64,000 nt of DNA from Comamonas testosteroni ATCC 11996 (GCF_000241525.1 NZ_AHIL01000038.1:124001-188000), one strand, 5' to 3'; numbered from the stretch's first letter, positions 1 through 9,406 are shown. The notes: generated by a model not told the origin, from the sequence alone. A program made the numbers and translations.

Positions 1-1839
1 TTCGTTGAACTCGGACTCGCCCCCTGCCTGGCGAATCGGGCGCACGGTAATGCCCGGCGAGCGCATATCGAGGAAGAAGGTGGTCAAGCCTTCAAACTTG
101 CTCGCCTGCGGATTGGTCCTTGCCAGCACCAGACCAAACTGGGCAAACTGCGCCAGCGACGTCCAGACCTTCTGCCCGTTGACGATCCATCCCTCGCGGC
201 CATCGGTCGCGCGCTCGGCACGTGTGCGCACCATGCCCAGATCGGAGCCGGCACCCGGCTCGCTCAACAGCTGGCACCAAAGGTTTTTTCCGCTCAGTGC
301 CGGGGCCACATGCTGGCCCAGCACTTCGGGGCTGGCATGTGCCATCACCGATGGCAGCACCATGCCCAGGCTCACATTGAACATGCCCGTGGGCACCTTG
401 ACCTTGCCCTCTTCCTGGCGCCAGATCAGCTCCTGCATGGGTGTGCCGCCCCGGCCCCCCAGCATCTTGGGCCAGGTAATCGCGCCAAAACCCGCTGCAG
501 CCTTCTTGCCCTGCCAGAGCCGGGCTGCCTCCATGCGCTGCTCGGCAGTCATGTCACGACCGAAGTAGTCGTCGGCACTGGCCTTGGGCTCGGCATTGGC
601 CTGCAGCCAGGCGCGGCATTCGGCGCGGAAGGCGGCCTCTTCGGGCGTGTCTTCAAAGTCCATGGACTGGCGCTCAGCCGCGGCCAAGCTCTGCCCAATC
701 GTCTCTTTCGCAGGAGCAAGCAACCGCTTTTGCAACTCGACCGCCACCTGCTCGCGCCAGGCGTGGATACTGCCCAGCTCCACGGCCTGCTGGCGCGCAC
801 GGCGGTAGAACAGATGGCAATCCAGCTCCCATGTATAGCCCATGCCGCCGTGGGTGTGCAGGTTTTCCTGCGCCGCGTCCGACAGCGCCTGAGTGCTGCT
901 CACGCGAGCTGCGGCGGCTGCGCCGGGCAGCTCGGGCACACCATCAGCCAGCGTCATGTCTGCCGTCAGTGCCCAGGCCCCGTAGTAGCAATGCGCACGG
1001 GCCAGCTGGTTGTTGGTGTAGAGATTGGCCAGCTTGTGCTTGATGCCCTGATAGGACCCAATGGGACGGCCAAAGGCCTTGCGCTCCCTGGCGTAGCTGC
1101 AGGCCATCTCCAGTGCGGCGTCAGCTGCTCCCAGCTGTTCAAAGGCCAGCATCACGGCCGCGCGATTGCGCACGCGCGCCAGCACTTGAGCCGCGCTGCC
1201 GGCCCCGTCAAGTTGCTCGGCCGCCGTGCCGTCAAAGCGCAACAAGGCATAGGGCTTGGAAGGATCCAGCGTCTTGAGCTTCTTGCGCTGCACCGAGCCG
1301 TCACACCTGAAGGCCACCAGCACATCCGCTCCCGTCGCATTGCGCGCCAGCGCCACACCCCATTGCGCGGCCATGCCGTCGGCCACCAACGGACATTCCC
1401 CCTTCAAGGTCTTGCCGTCAAACAGGGGCAGAGCGGATGGCGGCTCCTGCCCGTCCGTCGGCGCTGCCAGGCAGCCAATGCTTCCGCCCGAAACCGGCAG
1501 CAGCCATTGCTGGCGTTGTGCAGACCGATCCTGTGTAGATAGCAGGACTGCCTGCACCGCCAGATACATGGTCGATGCCAGAGGCACAGGACTGAGCTGG
1601 CGGCCCACTTCCTCGGCCACCACGCACATTTCCATGGAACCAAGGCCTATGCCGCCGCAGTCCTCGGGCAGCATCAGGCTGGTCACCCCCAGCTGGGCCA
1701 TGCCGCTCCATACGTCCTGAGCATGATGCCCCTCGCCCTCGAGCAAGGCACGCGCCTGCGTCAACGGCGATTCCCTGGTCAGGAATTTTCGTATTTCGTT
1801 GCGCAAGGCGTTCTGGTCGTCACTGAAATCGAAGTTCAT
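1..1839 (-). CDS. Fused two-domain acyl-CoA dehydrogenase, 3' end beyond window
   Basis: An open frame runs from ATG at 1839 (GGAG eight bases upstream) to the left edge without a stop, giving 613 residues. Residues 1 to about 385 form one complete acyl-CoA dehydrogenase-like domain, with the family stretches CSYARERKAFGRPIGSYQGI and THGGMGYTWE. From about residue 393 (MDFEDTPEEAAFRAE) a second dehydrogenase domain begins, including EPGAGSDLG and WIVNGQKVWTS. I read the junction codon by codon and it is one frame. Such fused FAD-dependent dehydrogenases are known for actinobacterial FadE34, which acts on steroid side chains as a duplicated protein where most steroid dehydrogenases are two-gene heteromers. 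It follows the GMC gene by 29 nt and is probably the fourth gene of the 7056-leftward operon. The steroid side-chain role is inferred from family and context. Confidence 0.8.
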   Translation of the reverse strand, partial: MNFDFSDDQNALRNEIRKFLTRESPLTQARALLEGEGHHAQDVWSGMAQLGVTSLMLPEDCGGIGLGSMEMCVVAEEVGRQLSPVPLASTMYLAVQAVLLSTQDRSAQRQQWLLPVSGGSIGCLAAPTDGQEPPSALPLFDGKTLKGECPLVADGMAAQWGVALARNATGADVLVAFRCDGSVQRKKLKTLDPSKPYALLRFDGTAAEQLDGAGSAAQVLARVRNRAAVMLAFEQLGAADAALEMACSYARERKAFGRPIGSYQGIKHKLANLYTNNQLARAHCYYGAWALTADMTLADGVPELPGAAAAARVSSTQALSDAAQENLHTHGGMGYTWELDCHLFYRRARQQAVELGSIHAWREQVAVELQKRLLAPAKETIGQSLAAAERQSMDFEDTPEEAAFRAECRAWLQANAEPKASADDYFGRDMTAEQRMEAARLWQGKKAAAGFGAITWPKMLGGRGGTPMQELIWRQEEGKVKVPTGMFNVSLGMVLPSVMAHASPEVLGQHVAPALSGKNLWCQLLSEPGAGSDLGMVRTRAERATDGREGWIVNGQKVWTSLAQFAQFGLVLARTNPQASKFEGLTTFFLDMRSPGITVRPIRQAGGESEFNE

Positions 1840-1868
1840 CTTTTTGTCTCCACCCATTCTTCCAAAGC

Positions 1869-3575
1869 TCAAACCACGGCGGCGGCAGGTACGACATCCG
1901 GTAGCACCGCAGCCACATTCCACCGCCTTGCAGCGGGAGGTTCCAGGCCCAGCACCAGATCTGCGCCCTTGTCGCCAATCACCACCGATGCAGCATTCGT
2001 GTTGCCCGACACCAGATGCGGCATGACCGAGGCATCGATCACGCGCAGCCCCTGCACGCCCTTGACCCGGAGATCGGGCGTGACCACGCTCAGCGGGTCG
2101 GCCGCATCGCCCATGCGGCAGCTGCCACTGGCGTGATGGCCAGAGCCCAGGTACATGGAGATCCAGTCCAGCAGCTCGTCATCGCTTTGCAGATCAGGCG
2201 TCGGTCGGGTCTGCGTTTCGATCAGCCCGGCCAGTGCAGGCTGACGGGCGATCGTGCTGGCCATGCGCACGCCGTGAAGCAGCGCCTTGCGGTCACGCGC
2301 GTCGTGCAGAAAGTTCATGCGTATGCTGGCCAGCTCCTCGGGATGGCGGCTCCTGAGCCGGAGCTGGCCGCGCGAGTAAGGTCGCACCTGGTAGGGCGCC
2401 ATCGTCATGCCGGGGAAGGCCTCGGTGCGGTAGTTCTTGCCGCTTTGCATATAGCCCTCGATATCGCCGGTCACGGGCAGGCCGTGAATCTGGATATCGT
2501 TGTAGGGCAGGCTCGCATCGCTGCTGAACCATGCGGCAAACTCCGAGGCAGGCATGGCCATGGCTCCCTGCCTGGTCAACAGGTACTGAATGAGCGAAGC
2601 GCCAATACCCAGGCCGCGCAGTGAGCGGTTGAGGCTGGGCGTTCCGGCCTTCATGCGCCAGGACATGGGGACAATCGCATGGTCCTGCAGATTGGCGCCC
2701 ACCCCGGGCAGATCCACCTTGACCTCGATCCCCATATCCTGCAGATGCGCGGCAGGGCCGATGCCCGAGAGCATCAGCAACTGGGGCGACTGCAGGGCAC
2801 CGGCGCACAGCAGCACTTCCTTGCCGGCACGGGCAGCGTGGCTTGCGCCGGTCTTGTCCTTCCAGTGCACGGTGCTGGCGCGCAGCCCGTCCAGACCTAT
2901 GCCGGTGACCAGCACCTGCATGCGCACATCCAGATTGCGCCGCTGCATGGCGGGCTCGATGGCGTTTTTGGCCACCGACGAGCGCTGACCATTCTTGAGA
3001 TTGACCTGAAACAGCCCTGCCCCGTCGGGATGGCCGTTGTTGAAATCCTTGCAAGCGGGCATGCCGGCTTGAATAGCGGCCTGCACCATGGCCAGCGATA
3101 CCGGATGGGGATTGTGCAGATTGTTGGCCGTCAGCGGCCCGCCGCGCCCGTGCCAGGGCCGGGTGAATTCTTGTTCGCTGCGCTGCTGGTCTTCGGTGCG
3201 CACAAAGTAGGGCAGCAACTCGTCATAGCTCCAGCCCACCGCCCCTTGCTCAGCCCAGCTGTCGAAATCCGCCCGGTCGCCGCGCACATAGATCATGCCG
3301 TTGATGGACGATGAGCCCCCCAGGCGCTTGCCTCGTGGCAGGCTGATGCGGCGCCTGGCTGCGTACTGCTCGGGCTCTGTTTCGTGCCCCCAGGAATAAC
3401 GGGAGCTGTTGATCATCTGGCCCCAGCCAGAAGGCATGGAGACCAGCAAATCCTTGTGGCTCGCGCCGCCTTCGAGTAGCAGGACCTTGTGCTGCCGGTT
3501 CTCGCTCAGCCGCGCAGCCAGTGTGCCGCCCGCCGAGCCAGCGCCTATGACGATGTAATCGAAGACTTCATCCAT
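1869..3575 (-). CDS. GMC-family FAD-dependent alcohol dehydrogenase (choline dehydrogenase-like)
   Basis: A 568-residue flavoprotein of the glucose-methanol-choline family that oxidises a primary or secondary alcohol. Residues 5-35 carry the FAD dinucleotide fold (DYIVIGAGSAGG, then LLLEGG). GMC signature 1 is seen as RGKRLGGSSSINGMIYVRG and signature 2 as GALQSPQLLMLSGIGP. The C-terminal active-site region has GHHASGSCRMG with the conserved His, then VSGNTNAASVVIG. The start at 3575 is chosen over 3647 because the FAD motif begins five residues later and GGAGACA lies just upstream. It lies between the FadB-like gene and the fused dehydrogenase in a beta-oxidation operon, so oxidation of a side-chain alcohol is a reasonable guess, but the substrate cannot be read from the sequence. 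Confidence 0.8.
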   Translation of the reverse strand: MDEVFDYIVIGAGSAGGTLAARLSENRQHKVLLLEGGASHKDLLVSMPSGWGQMINSSRYSWGHETEPEQYAARRRISLPRGKRLGGSSSINGMIYVRGDRADFDSWAEQGAVGWSYDELLPYFVRTEDQQRSEQEFTRPWHGRGGPLTANNLHNPHPVSLAMVQAAIQAGMPACKDFNNGHPDGAGLFQVNLKNGQRSSVAKNAIEPAMQRRNLDVRMQVLVTGIGLDGLRASTVHWKDKTGASHAARAGKEVLLCAGALQSPQLLMLSGIGPAAHLQDMGIEVKVDLPGVGANLQDHAIVPMSWRMKAGTPSLNRSLRGLGIGASLIQYLLTRQGAMAMPASEFAAWFSSDASLPYNDIQIHGLPVTGDIEGYMQSGKNYRTEAFPGMTMAPYQVRPYSRGQLRLRSRHPEELASIRMNFLHDARDRKALLHGVRMASTIARQPALAGLIETQTRPTPDLQSDDELLDWISMYLGSGHHASGSCRMGDAADPLSVVTPDLRVKGVQGLRVIDASVMPHLVSGNTNAASVVIGDKGADLVLGLEPPAARRWNVAAVLPDVVPAAAVV

Positions 3576-3661
3576 GGCTTGTCTCCATTGATTGTTATTG
3601 GATGAGTGACTGTGCCGATCCGGCACCGGGTGAGCGCGCCACCCCACCCTTTGCGGCCTGC

Positions 3662-5833
3662 TCAGGCTCTGGCAGTCTTTCCGTAGAAGGTCTGCCCCTT
3701 GGCCGCCATATCGCGCAGCAGCTGCGGGGGCCGCAGTTGCTCACCAAACAGATCTGCCAGACGGTCGGCCTCGGCCACGAACTGCGGCAGACCTATGCCG
3801 TCGATAAAGCAGAACGGGCCGCCTGTGTAGGCCGGAAAGCCGACACCCAGAATCGAGCCGATGTCGCCGTCGGCCGGTGCCAGCAGCACGCCCTCCTCCA
3901 TGGCACGCGCTCCTTCGACGGCCTGCACATAGAGAATGCGCTGCTTGAGGTCATGGGCGCTGGGCTGCAGGGCTTTGAGCGGGTAATGCTCGGCCAGGCC
4001 CGGCCAGATGCGCTTGCCGCTGCCACCCTCACTGGGGTCGTAGTCATAGAAGCCCTTGCCCACCTTGCGGCCCAGGCGGCCCAGCTCGAACAGCTTGCCG
4101 ATCACCGGCATGGAGCGACCGGGCCTGTACTCCTCTGGAAACTCCTTGGCCTGAGATTCACCCGCATGCTTGGACAGATCAATCGACAGCTCGTCGGTAA
4201 TGGCCAGCGGCCCCACAGGCATGCCCGCATGTTTTGCACAGTTCTCTATCAATGCAGGGGCAATGCCTTCGGCCACCATGCCGATGGCATCATCCACAAA
4301 CGCACCGATGAAGCGGCTGGTGAAAAAGCCGCGCTTGTCGTTGACGACAATCGGCGTCTTCTTGAGCTGAGCCACGAAGTCCAGTGCCTGCGCCAGCGTG
4401 GCATCCGAGGTCTGACGGCCGCGAATCACCTCCACCAGCGGCATCTTGTCGGCCGGCGAGAAGAAATGCAGGCCGATGAAGCGATCGGGCCGCTCGCTCG
4501 CCTGCGCCAGCAGACTGATGGGCAGGGCCGATGTGTTGCTGGCCAGCACGCAGCCGGGCGGCAGCACGGCGTCCAGCTTGCGGGTCACTTCGGCCTTGAT
4601 GGCACGGTCTTCGAACACGGCTTCGACCACCATATCGGCATCGTGCAGCTGCTCGTAATCGGTGCATGGCGTGATGCGAGCGAGGATGGAATCGGCCTTC
4701 TCGCGGCTCTGGCGGCCCTTGTCCACCTGCTTGGCCAGCACCTTCTCGGAGTACTGCTTGCCCTTGTCCGCAGCTGCCTGGTCCCGGTCTATCAGCACCA
4801 CCTCAATACCGCGCTGGGCGGCCACCAAGGCAATGCCCGCACCCATCATGCCTGCGCCTATCAGACCCAGCTTGCGGCATTGGAAGGGCTCAAAGCCTGC
4901 AGGGCGGTGCATGCCTTTCTCGGCCTTGGTCTTGTTGACGAAGAGCGTGCGTATCATGCCGCGCGCCACGGGGCTGCGCGACAACGTGGCCATGTATTTG
5001 CTCTCGATGCGCAGGCCCTTGTCGATGGGCAGCTGGCAGCCTTCGTAGATGCAGCTCTGAATGCACAGCGGCGCCGGAATATTGTGAAAGGTCTTGGCCT
5101 GCAGCAGGGTGTTGCCCACCACGAAAGCAGGGGCCACACGTGGGTCCAGCGGGCCGCCACCGGGGATGCGAAAGCCTTTCACATCCCAGGGCTGCACTGC
5201 CGTGGGGCCGGCCATCAGCCAGGCCTTGGCAGCACCGAGCAACTGCTCGGGAGCCACCACTTCGTCCACCAGTCCGGCTTCCCTGGCCTTCACGGCCTGC
5301 AGCTGCTTGCCTTCCATCAGAAAAGGCATGGCAGCCAGAATGCCGATCATGCGCGGCAGGCGCTGGGTGCCGCCGGCACCGGGCAGCAAGCCCACCTGCG
5401 CCTCGGGCAAGCCGACCATGACCGTGGGTGCATCGGCGGCAATGCGGTGGTGGCAGGCCAGGCAGATTTCATAGCCGCCGCCCAGTGCCATGCCGTTGAT
5501 GGCCGCCACCAGCGGCTTGCCCAGGGTCTCCAGCTTGCGCAGCAGCCTGGACAGCGATGCGCAGGAGGCGAACAGCTCCTCGATAGGCATGTCCGCCATG
5601 GCGTCGATATTGGCCTCCATGCCCATCAGGTCGGCCCCCGCAACAAAGCTGTCCTTGCCCGAGGTGATGATGCCGCCGCGCACCCGGTCGTCGCCTTGCA
5701 TGCGTGCAATACAGGCCTCCAGGCTGTCCATGAAGGCCTGGTCGATCACGTTCATGGTCTTGCCGGGGTAATCCAGCGTCAGCGTGGCAATGCCGTCCCC
5801 ATCTACGGCGTAGCGAATGATTTCCGTTGTCAT
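3662..5833 (-). CDS. Bifunctional enoyl-CoA hydratase / 3-hydroxyacyl-CoA dehydrogenase (FadB/FadJ type)
   Basis: A 723-residue multifunctional beta-oxidation enzyme. The N-terminal crotonase domain (about 1-190) has the oxyanion segment SFVAGADLMGM and both catalytic glutamates, in GGGYEICLACH and LPEAQVGLLPGAGGTQRL. The NAD-binding dehydrogenase domain starts near residue 310 with KLGLIGAGMMGAGIALVAAQ, followed by GLHFFSPADKMPLVEV, and the tail carries the two C-terminal HAD helices. It hydrates trans-2-enoyl-CoA and oxidises the 3-hydroxyacyl-CoA. ATG at 5833 follows GAGGAAG and lies 17 nt after the thiolase stop, so this is a standard fadA-fadB style pair transcribed leftward from 7056. 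Whether it works on side-chain or ordinary fatty acyl-CoA is unknown. Confidence 0.88.
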   Translation of the reverse strand: MTTEIIRYAVDGDGIATLTLDYPGKTMNVIDQAFMDSLEACIARMQGDDRVRGGIITSGKDSFVAGADLMGMEANIDAMADMPIEELFASCASLSRLLRKLETLGKPLVAAINGMALGGGYEICLACHHRIAADAPTVMVGLPEAQVGLLPGAGGTQRLPRMIGILAAMPFLMEGKQLQAVKAREAGLVDEVVAPEQLLGAAKAWLMAGPTAVQPWDVKGFRIPGGGPLDPRVAPAFVVGNTLLQAKTFHNIPAPLCIQSCIYEGCQLPIDKGLRIESKYMATLSRSPVARGMIRTLFVNKTKAEKGMHRPAGFEPFQCRKLGLIGAGMMGAGIALVAAQRGIEVVLIDRDQAAADKGKQYSEKVLAKQVDKGRQSREKADSILARITPCTDYEQLHDADMVVEAVFEDRAIKAEVTRKLDAVLPPGCVLASNTSALPISLLAQASERPDRFIGLHFFSPADKMPLVEVIRGRQTSDATLAQALDFVAQLKKTPIVVNDKRGFFTSRFIGAFVDDAIGMVAEGIAPALIENCAKHAGMPVGPLAITDELSIDLSKHAGESQAKEFPEEYRPGRSMPVIGKLFELGRLGRKVGKGFYDYDPSEGGSGKRIWPGLAEHYPLKALQPSAHDLKQRILYVQAVEGARAMEEGVLLAPADGDIGSILGVGFPAYTGGPFCFIDGIGLPQFVAEADRLADLFGEQLRPPQLLRDMAAKGQTFYGKTARA

Positions 5834-5850
5834 GATTTCTGCTTCCTCAC

Positions 5851-7056
5851 TCACACGCGTTCGATGATCATGGCCGAGCCCATGCCCGCCGCCACGCACA
5901 GGCTGATCAGTGCAGTGCGCTTGCCGGTGCGCTCCAGCTCGTCCAGCACCGTGCCCAGAATCATGGCGCCGGTAGCTCCCAAAGGATGGCCCATGGCAAT
6001 CGCTCCGCCGTTGACGTTCATGCGCTCATGGGGAATGTCCAGCTCCTCCATCATGGTCAGCACCACCGTGGCAAAGGCCTCGTTGAGCTCCCACAGATCG
6101 ATGTCCGAAGCCTGCATGCGCGCCCTGGCCAAGGCCTTGCGCGCGGCATGGGCCGGGCCGTCCAGCATCAAGGTCGGCTCGGAGCCTATGCTGGCAAAAG
6201 CACGAATGCGCGCACGAGGCTTGAGCCCTTGCTTGGCACCCGCTTCTGCCGTGCCAATCAGCACCGCCGCTGCCCCATCGACAATGCCCGAGCTGTTGCC
6301 GGCATGGTGATGATGGTGAATCTGCTCGACCTGCGGATAGCGCTGCAGCGCCACGCTGTCATAGCCGTATTTCTGGCCCATCTCGGTGAAAGCGGGCTTG
6401 AGGGCGGCCAGCGAATCAGCCGTGGTCTCGGCTCGAATGGTCTCGTCCTTTTCCAGCAGCGTCATGCCCAGAAAATCCTTGACGGGCACCACCGACCTGT
6501 CGAAGCGCCCCTGCGCCCAGGCCGTGGCCGCACGACGATGGCTTTCGGCCGAGTACGCATCCAGCTCATGGCGGCTGTGGCCGCGCAGCGATGCCAGTAA
6601 GTCAGCCGAGATGCCTTGCATGACGAAATAGGTCATGCTGGCCAGCTGCGGGTCCTGCGCCCAGGCACCGCCGTCCGAGCCCATGGGCACGCGGGACATC
6701 ATCTCCACGCCGGCACCGATCGTCATATCGGCCTGACCGGACATAACCTTGGCCGCCGCAAAGCTCACCGCCTCCAGGCCCGAGCCGCAGTAGCGATTGA
6801 GCTGCACGCCGGCCACGCTCTGCGCATAGTCGGCCTGCAACACCGCCATGCGGCCCACATTGCCGCCCTGCTCGCCCACGGGCACCACGCAGCCCATGAC
6901 CACGTCGTCCACCATCGCCGTATCGAGCCGATTGCGCTCACGCAACGCCACCAGTGGTTGCGCGGCCAGCCAGACCGGCGTCACCTCATGCAGTGCTCCA
7001 TCCGGCTTGCCCTTGCCTCGGGGGGTCCGGACATGGTCGAAGATCAATGCCTCCAT
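5851..7056 (-). CDS. Acetyl-CoA acyltransferase (thiolase), FadA-like
   Basis: A 401-residue thiolase that cleaves 3-ketoacyl-CoA to acetyl- or propionyl-CoA plus the shortened acyl-CoA. The nucleophilic Cys is residue 90 in NRYCGSGLE; the C-terminal half has GHPLGATGA (His) and SLCVAAGMGSAMIIERV (second Cys). An unusual run of five His is seen in QIHHHHHAGNSSG. ATG at 7056 follows GAGGAAAGCAG. This is the first gene of a leftward operon (thiolase, FadB-like, GMC, fused dehydrogenase). The 69 nt in front of it end at a TAGTCT-type element shared with tesB and steA, which suggests that it is co-regulated with steroid genes. Confidence 0.87.
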   Translation of the reverse strand: MEALIFDHVRTPRGKGKPDGALHEVTPVWLAAQPLVALRERNRLDTAMVDDVVMGCVVPVGEQGGNVGRMAVLQADYAQSVAGVQLNRYCGSGLEAVSFAAAKVMSGQADMTIGAGVEMMSRVPMGSDGGAWAQDPQLASMTYFVMQGISADLLASLRGHSRHELDAYSAESHRRAATAWAQGRFDRSVVPVKDFLGMTLLEKDETIRAETTADSLAALKPAFTEMGQKYGYDSVALQRYPQVEQIHHHHHAGNSSGIVDGAAAVLIGTAEAGAKQGLKPRARIRAFASIGSEPTLMLDGPAHAARKALARARMQASDIDLWELNEAFATVVLTMMEELDIPHERMNVNGGAIAMGHPLGATGAMILGTVLDELERTGKRTALISLCVAAGMGSAMIIERV

Positions 7057-7124
7057 CTGCTTTCCTCACATCACCAGGTTGTTATCGAGTTCTTTTTCAG
7101 ATTGCCATACGGCTTTTGCCCCAA

Positions 7125-7154
7125 CCTACCTGATTCAGACTAGGGGCAGACTAT
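7125..7154 (-). promoter_or_regulatory. Tandem TAGTCT element upstream of the thiolase operon
   Basis: On the minus strand TAGTCTG occurs twice, 11 bp apart (plus coordinates 7147-7153 and 7136-7142). The proximal copy extends into CTAGTCTGAATCAGGTAGG (7125-7143), which aligns with the tesB element at 11 of 19 positions. Its 3' edge is 69 nt from the thiolase start, the same distance as at tesB. A spacing of one helical turn fits a dimeric activator. TesR as the binding protein is a guess. Confidence 0.45.
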
Positions 7155-7292
7155 GAGAAAAACAGCCCGTAACCGCCCCTGGTGGCACATGGCCTGCCTC
7201 TGTGGGCGCGAAAGCCTGTTTGCGCCGCCAGAATGCCCCCAGCAGGGGCTTTGTCGCCTTCGGTGCCACAGCTCGGGGGTCTCATGAGCGAC

Positions 7293-7326
7293 AAAAAAGC
7301 CTCCCGGCTTGAACCACCGGAAGGCT
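7293..7326 (-). terminator. Rho-independent terminator after the 7347-8090 dehydrogenase
   Basis: Reading leftward, a 10-bp stem (AGCCTTCCGG with CCGGGAGGCT, one G-U pair) with a 9-nt loop is followed by six T. It ends the short-chain dehydrogenase unit, so the thiolase operon downstream needs its own promoter. Confidence 0.8.
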
Positions 7327-7346
7327 GTTGAGGACGGCTGCTGAAC

Positions 7347-8090
7347 TCAGGCCACCAGACCACCGCCATTGACCGGCAGCACTTGGCCGTTGACCCATTC
7401 CGCTTCGGTCGATGCCAGATAGCTCACGGCCGCACCCACATCCTGGGGCGAGCCGGCCCGGCCCACGGAAGTGCCCTTCCTGGCAATCTTCTCCGAGCCC
7501 TCCCAGTTGTTCATGGTGCCCAGCGACAAGGCGTTGGCCGTCACGCCATGCGGGCCCACCTCGCCCGAGAGATTGCGGATGAAGCCGATAGCCGCCGCCT
7601 TGGCCGCACCATAGGCGCACAGTCCCATGCCCGTGGCCGTGCGCGCCGCATCGGAGTTGATGGCCACGATGCGGCCCCAGCCCCTTTGCTGCATGGCGGG
7701 CAGCAGCGCCTGGCAAGCATGCATCAGCCCGTGCAGATTGAGCTGCAGCCAGGCGTTCCACTCGGACTCGGGCGACTGCAGAAACGGCGTGTAGCCCCAG
7801 CCCTGGGCCGGAATGCCGGCGTTGTGCACAAAGATATCGACCACGCCCACCTCGGCCTGGATGCGCTCGACCATGGCAAAGATGGCGGCGCGATCCGTCA
7901 GATCAGCCGCCTGGGCCGATGCCTTCAATCCCGCTTCGCGCAGTTGACGTGCAGCACTCTCGGCGCGGTCCTGATGAAAGTCGTTCACCACCACATGCGC
8001 GCCCTGCGCGGCCAGCGCCTGCGCGATGCCGAACCCCATGCCGCGCCCGGCGCCGCTGACCAGCGCCACTTTCCCATCCAGCCTGAACAT
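7347..8090 (-). CDS. Short-chain dehydrogenase/reductase, FabG-like
   Basis: A 247-residue SDR. The NAD(P) motif is ALVSGAGRGMGFGIA near the N terminus, NNAG is present as HNAG, and the catalytic Ser-Tyr-Lys set is visible in INSDAARTATGMGLCAYGAAKAA. The C-terminal VNGGGLVA is typical of the classical family. ATG at 8090 is preferred over GTG at 8099 because AAGGAG stands eight bases before it. It is divergent from the racemase-like gene and is closed by its own terminator at 7293-7326, so it is a single-gene unit. A 3-hydroxyacyl-CoA or hydroxysteroid substrate is possible; the sequence alone does not decide. Confidence 0.82.
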   Translation of the reverse strand: MFRLDGKVALVSGAGRGMGFGIAQALAAQGAHVVVNDFHQDRAESAARQLREAGLKASAQAADLTDRAAIFAMVERIQAEVGVVDIFVHNAGIPAQGWGYTPFLQSPESEWNAWLQLNLHGLMHACQALLPAMQQRGWGRIVAINSDAARTATGMGLCAYGAAKAAAIGFIRNLSGEVGPHGVTANALSLGTMNNWEGSEKIARKGTSVGRAGSPQDVGAAVSYLASTEAEWVNGQVLPVNGGGLVA

Positions 8091-8147
8091 GTCTTGCACT
8101 CCTTTTATATGGAATGCCCAGTGTTGGCCCGGCCTGCGCCCCGGACA

Positions 8148-8165
8148 TACTCCAAATGGACGGGG
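8148..8165 (+). promoter_or_regulatory. Weak TAGTCT/TGGACG-like element upstream of the racemase-like gene
   Basis: TACTCCAAATGGACGGGG matches the tesB upstream element TTAGTCTCAATGGACGATG best in its right half (AATGGACG is identical). It lies 57 nt before the TTG start at 8222, on the coding strand. The match is partial, so this is only a candidate member of the family. Confidence 0.25.
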
Positions 8166-8221
8166 TCAAAACCGGCGGGATCCACAAGATAGAAAAGTCA
8201 GAGACACCACAGGAGACCGAC

Positions 8222-9406
8222 TTGAGCACAGAAAACCCGTCCCAGGGCCAGAACCAGGGACCTTTGACCGGAATGCGCGTCCTCGAATTTGCAGGCATAG
8301 GCCCTGCCCCCTTTGCCGGCATGATGCTGGCCGATATGGGCGCCGAAGTGATTCTCATCGAGCGCAGCGCCGACCATGCGGCTGCATCCCGCTACCCGCG
8401 CATGGCGCAGAACCGGGGCAAGAAGTCCATCGCACTGGACCTCAAGTCCGAGGCCGGACGCGCCGCCGCCTGGAAGCTGATCGAGTCTGCCGACGCGCTC
8501 ATAGAAGGCTTCAGGCCCGGCGTGATGGAGCGCCTGGGTTTCAGCCCCGAGGAAGTCGCCCGCCGCGCGCCCCGCCTGGTCTTTGGCCGCGTCACCGGCT
8601 GGGGCCAGACCGGCCCCCTGTCCCAGGCCGCTGGCCATGACATCAACTATGTGGCGCTGACGGGCGTGATGTCCACCTCCATGCGTCCCGGACAGGCGCC
8701 CGTGCTGCCACCCACCATCGTGGGCGATATGGCAGGTGGCGCCATGTTCCTGCTGTTTGGCATCATGTGCGCCATGCACGAGGCGCGCCAATCCGGCACG
8801 GGTCAGGTGGTGGACGCGGCCATGATCGACGGAGTAACCGCCATGAGTGGCCTGATGCACCAGATGCGCGGCGCCATGGGCTACTGGAAGGACGACCCCG
8901 CACAGAATCACTTTCTCAACACCTCCCCCTTCTATGAAGTGTTCGAGTGCGCAGATGGCAAGCACATCACCCTGGGCGCCATCGAGCCGCAGTTCTATGC
9001 CTTGCAGCTGCAGAAGCTGGGCCTGACCGATGTGGACCCCAGGCGCCAGTACCAGAGCGCGGACTGGCCCGAAGTCAAGGCCCGCGTGGCCGGGATTGTG
9101 CGCAGCAAGACCCAGGCACAGTGGTGCGCGGAACTCGAAGGCAGCGATGTCTGCTTTGCCCCCGTACTGAGTCTGGCCGAGGCACCCACTCATCCGCACA
9201 ACGCCCAGCGCAATCTGTTCATCGATCTGGAAGTGGACGGCAGCACCCAGCGCCAGCCCTCACCGGCCCCACGCTTTTCACGCACTCCCGCGCGTCGGCC
9301 CACACCAGGAACCAGGATCGGGCAGGACACCGATGCCGTGCTCGCATCCTTGGGCTACACCCAGAGCGATATAGCGGCGCTGCGCGAGAGCAAGGCTTGT
9401 GCCTGA
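8222..9406 (+). CDS. CaiB/BaiF CoA-transferase family, alpha-methylacyl-CoA racemase-like
   Basis: A 394-residue class III CoA-transferase family protein. The N-terminal stretch EFAGIGPAPFAGMMLADMGA is the form seen in alpha-methylacyl-CoA racemases, which epimerise the 2-methyl branch of acyl-CoA so that stereospecific dehydrogenases can act, as in cholesterol and bile-acid side chains. Length is close to that of racemases. The longer frame back to 8114 is rejected: a TTG at 8222 lies six bases after AGGAG, and the 36 residues upstream show no family similarity. It is the only rightward gene in the left cluster. Its presence suggests that a methyl-branched side chain is degraded here, which is an inference. 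Confidence 0.78.
   Translation: MSTENPSQGQNQGPLTGMRVLEFAGIGPAPFAGMMLADMGAEVILIERSADHAAASRYPRMAQNRGKKSIALDLKSEAGRAAAWKLIESADALIEGFRPGVMERLGFSPEEVARRAPRLVFGRVTGWGQTGPLSQAAGHDINYVALTGVMSTSMRPGQAPVLPPTIVGDMAGGAMFLLFGIMCAMHEARQSGTGQVVDAAMIDGVTAMSGLMHQMRGAMGYWKDDPAQNHFLNTSPFYEVFECADGKHITLGAIEPQFYALQLQKLGLTDVDPRRQYQSADWPEVKARVAGIVRSKTQAQWCAELEGSDVCFAPVLSLAEAPTHPHNAQRNLFIDLEVDGSTQRQPSPAPRFSRTPARRPTPGTRIGQDTDAVLASLGYTQSDIAALRESKACA

Noticed and set aside
3602..6310. 902-codon plus-strand frame across the FadB-like gene and thiolase
   Set aside because: Antisense to two clear beta-oxidation genes; composition is that of a GC-driven shadow frame.
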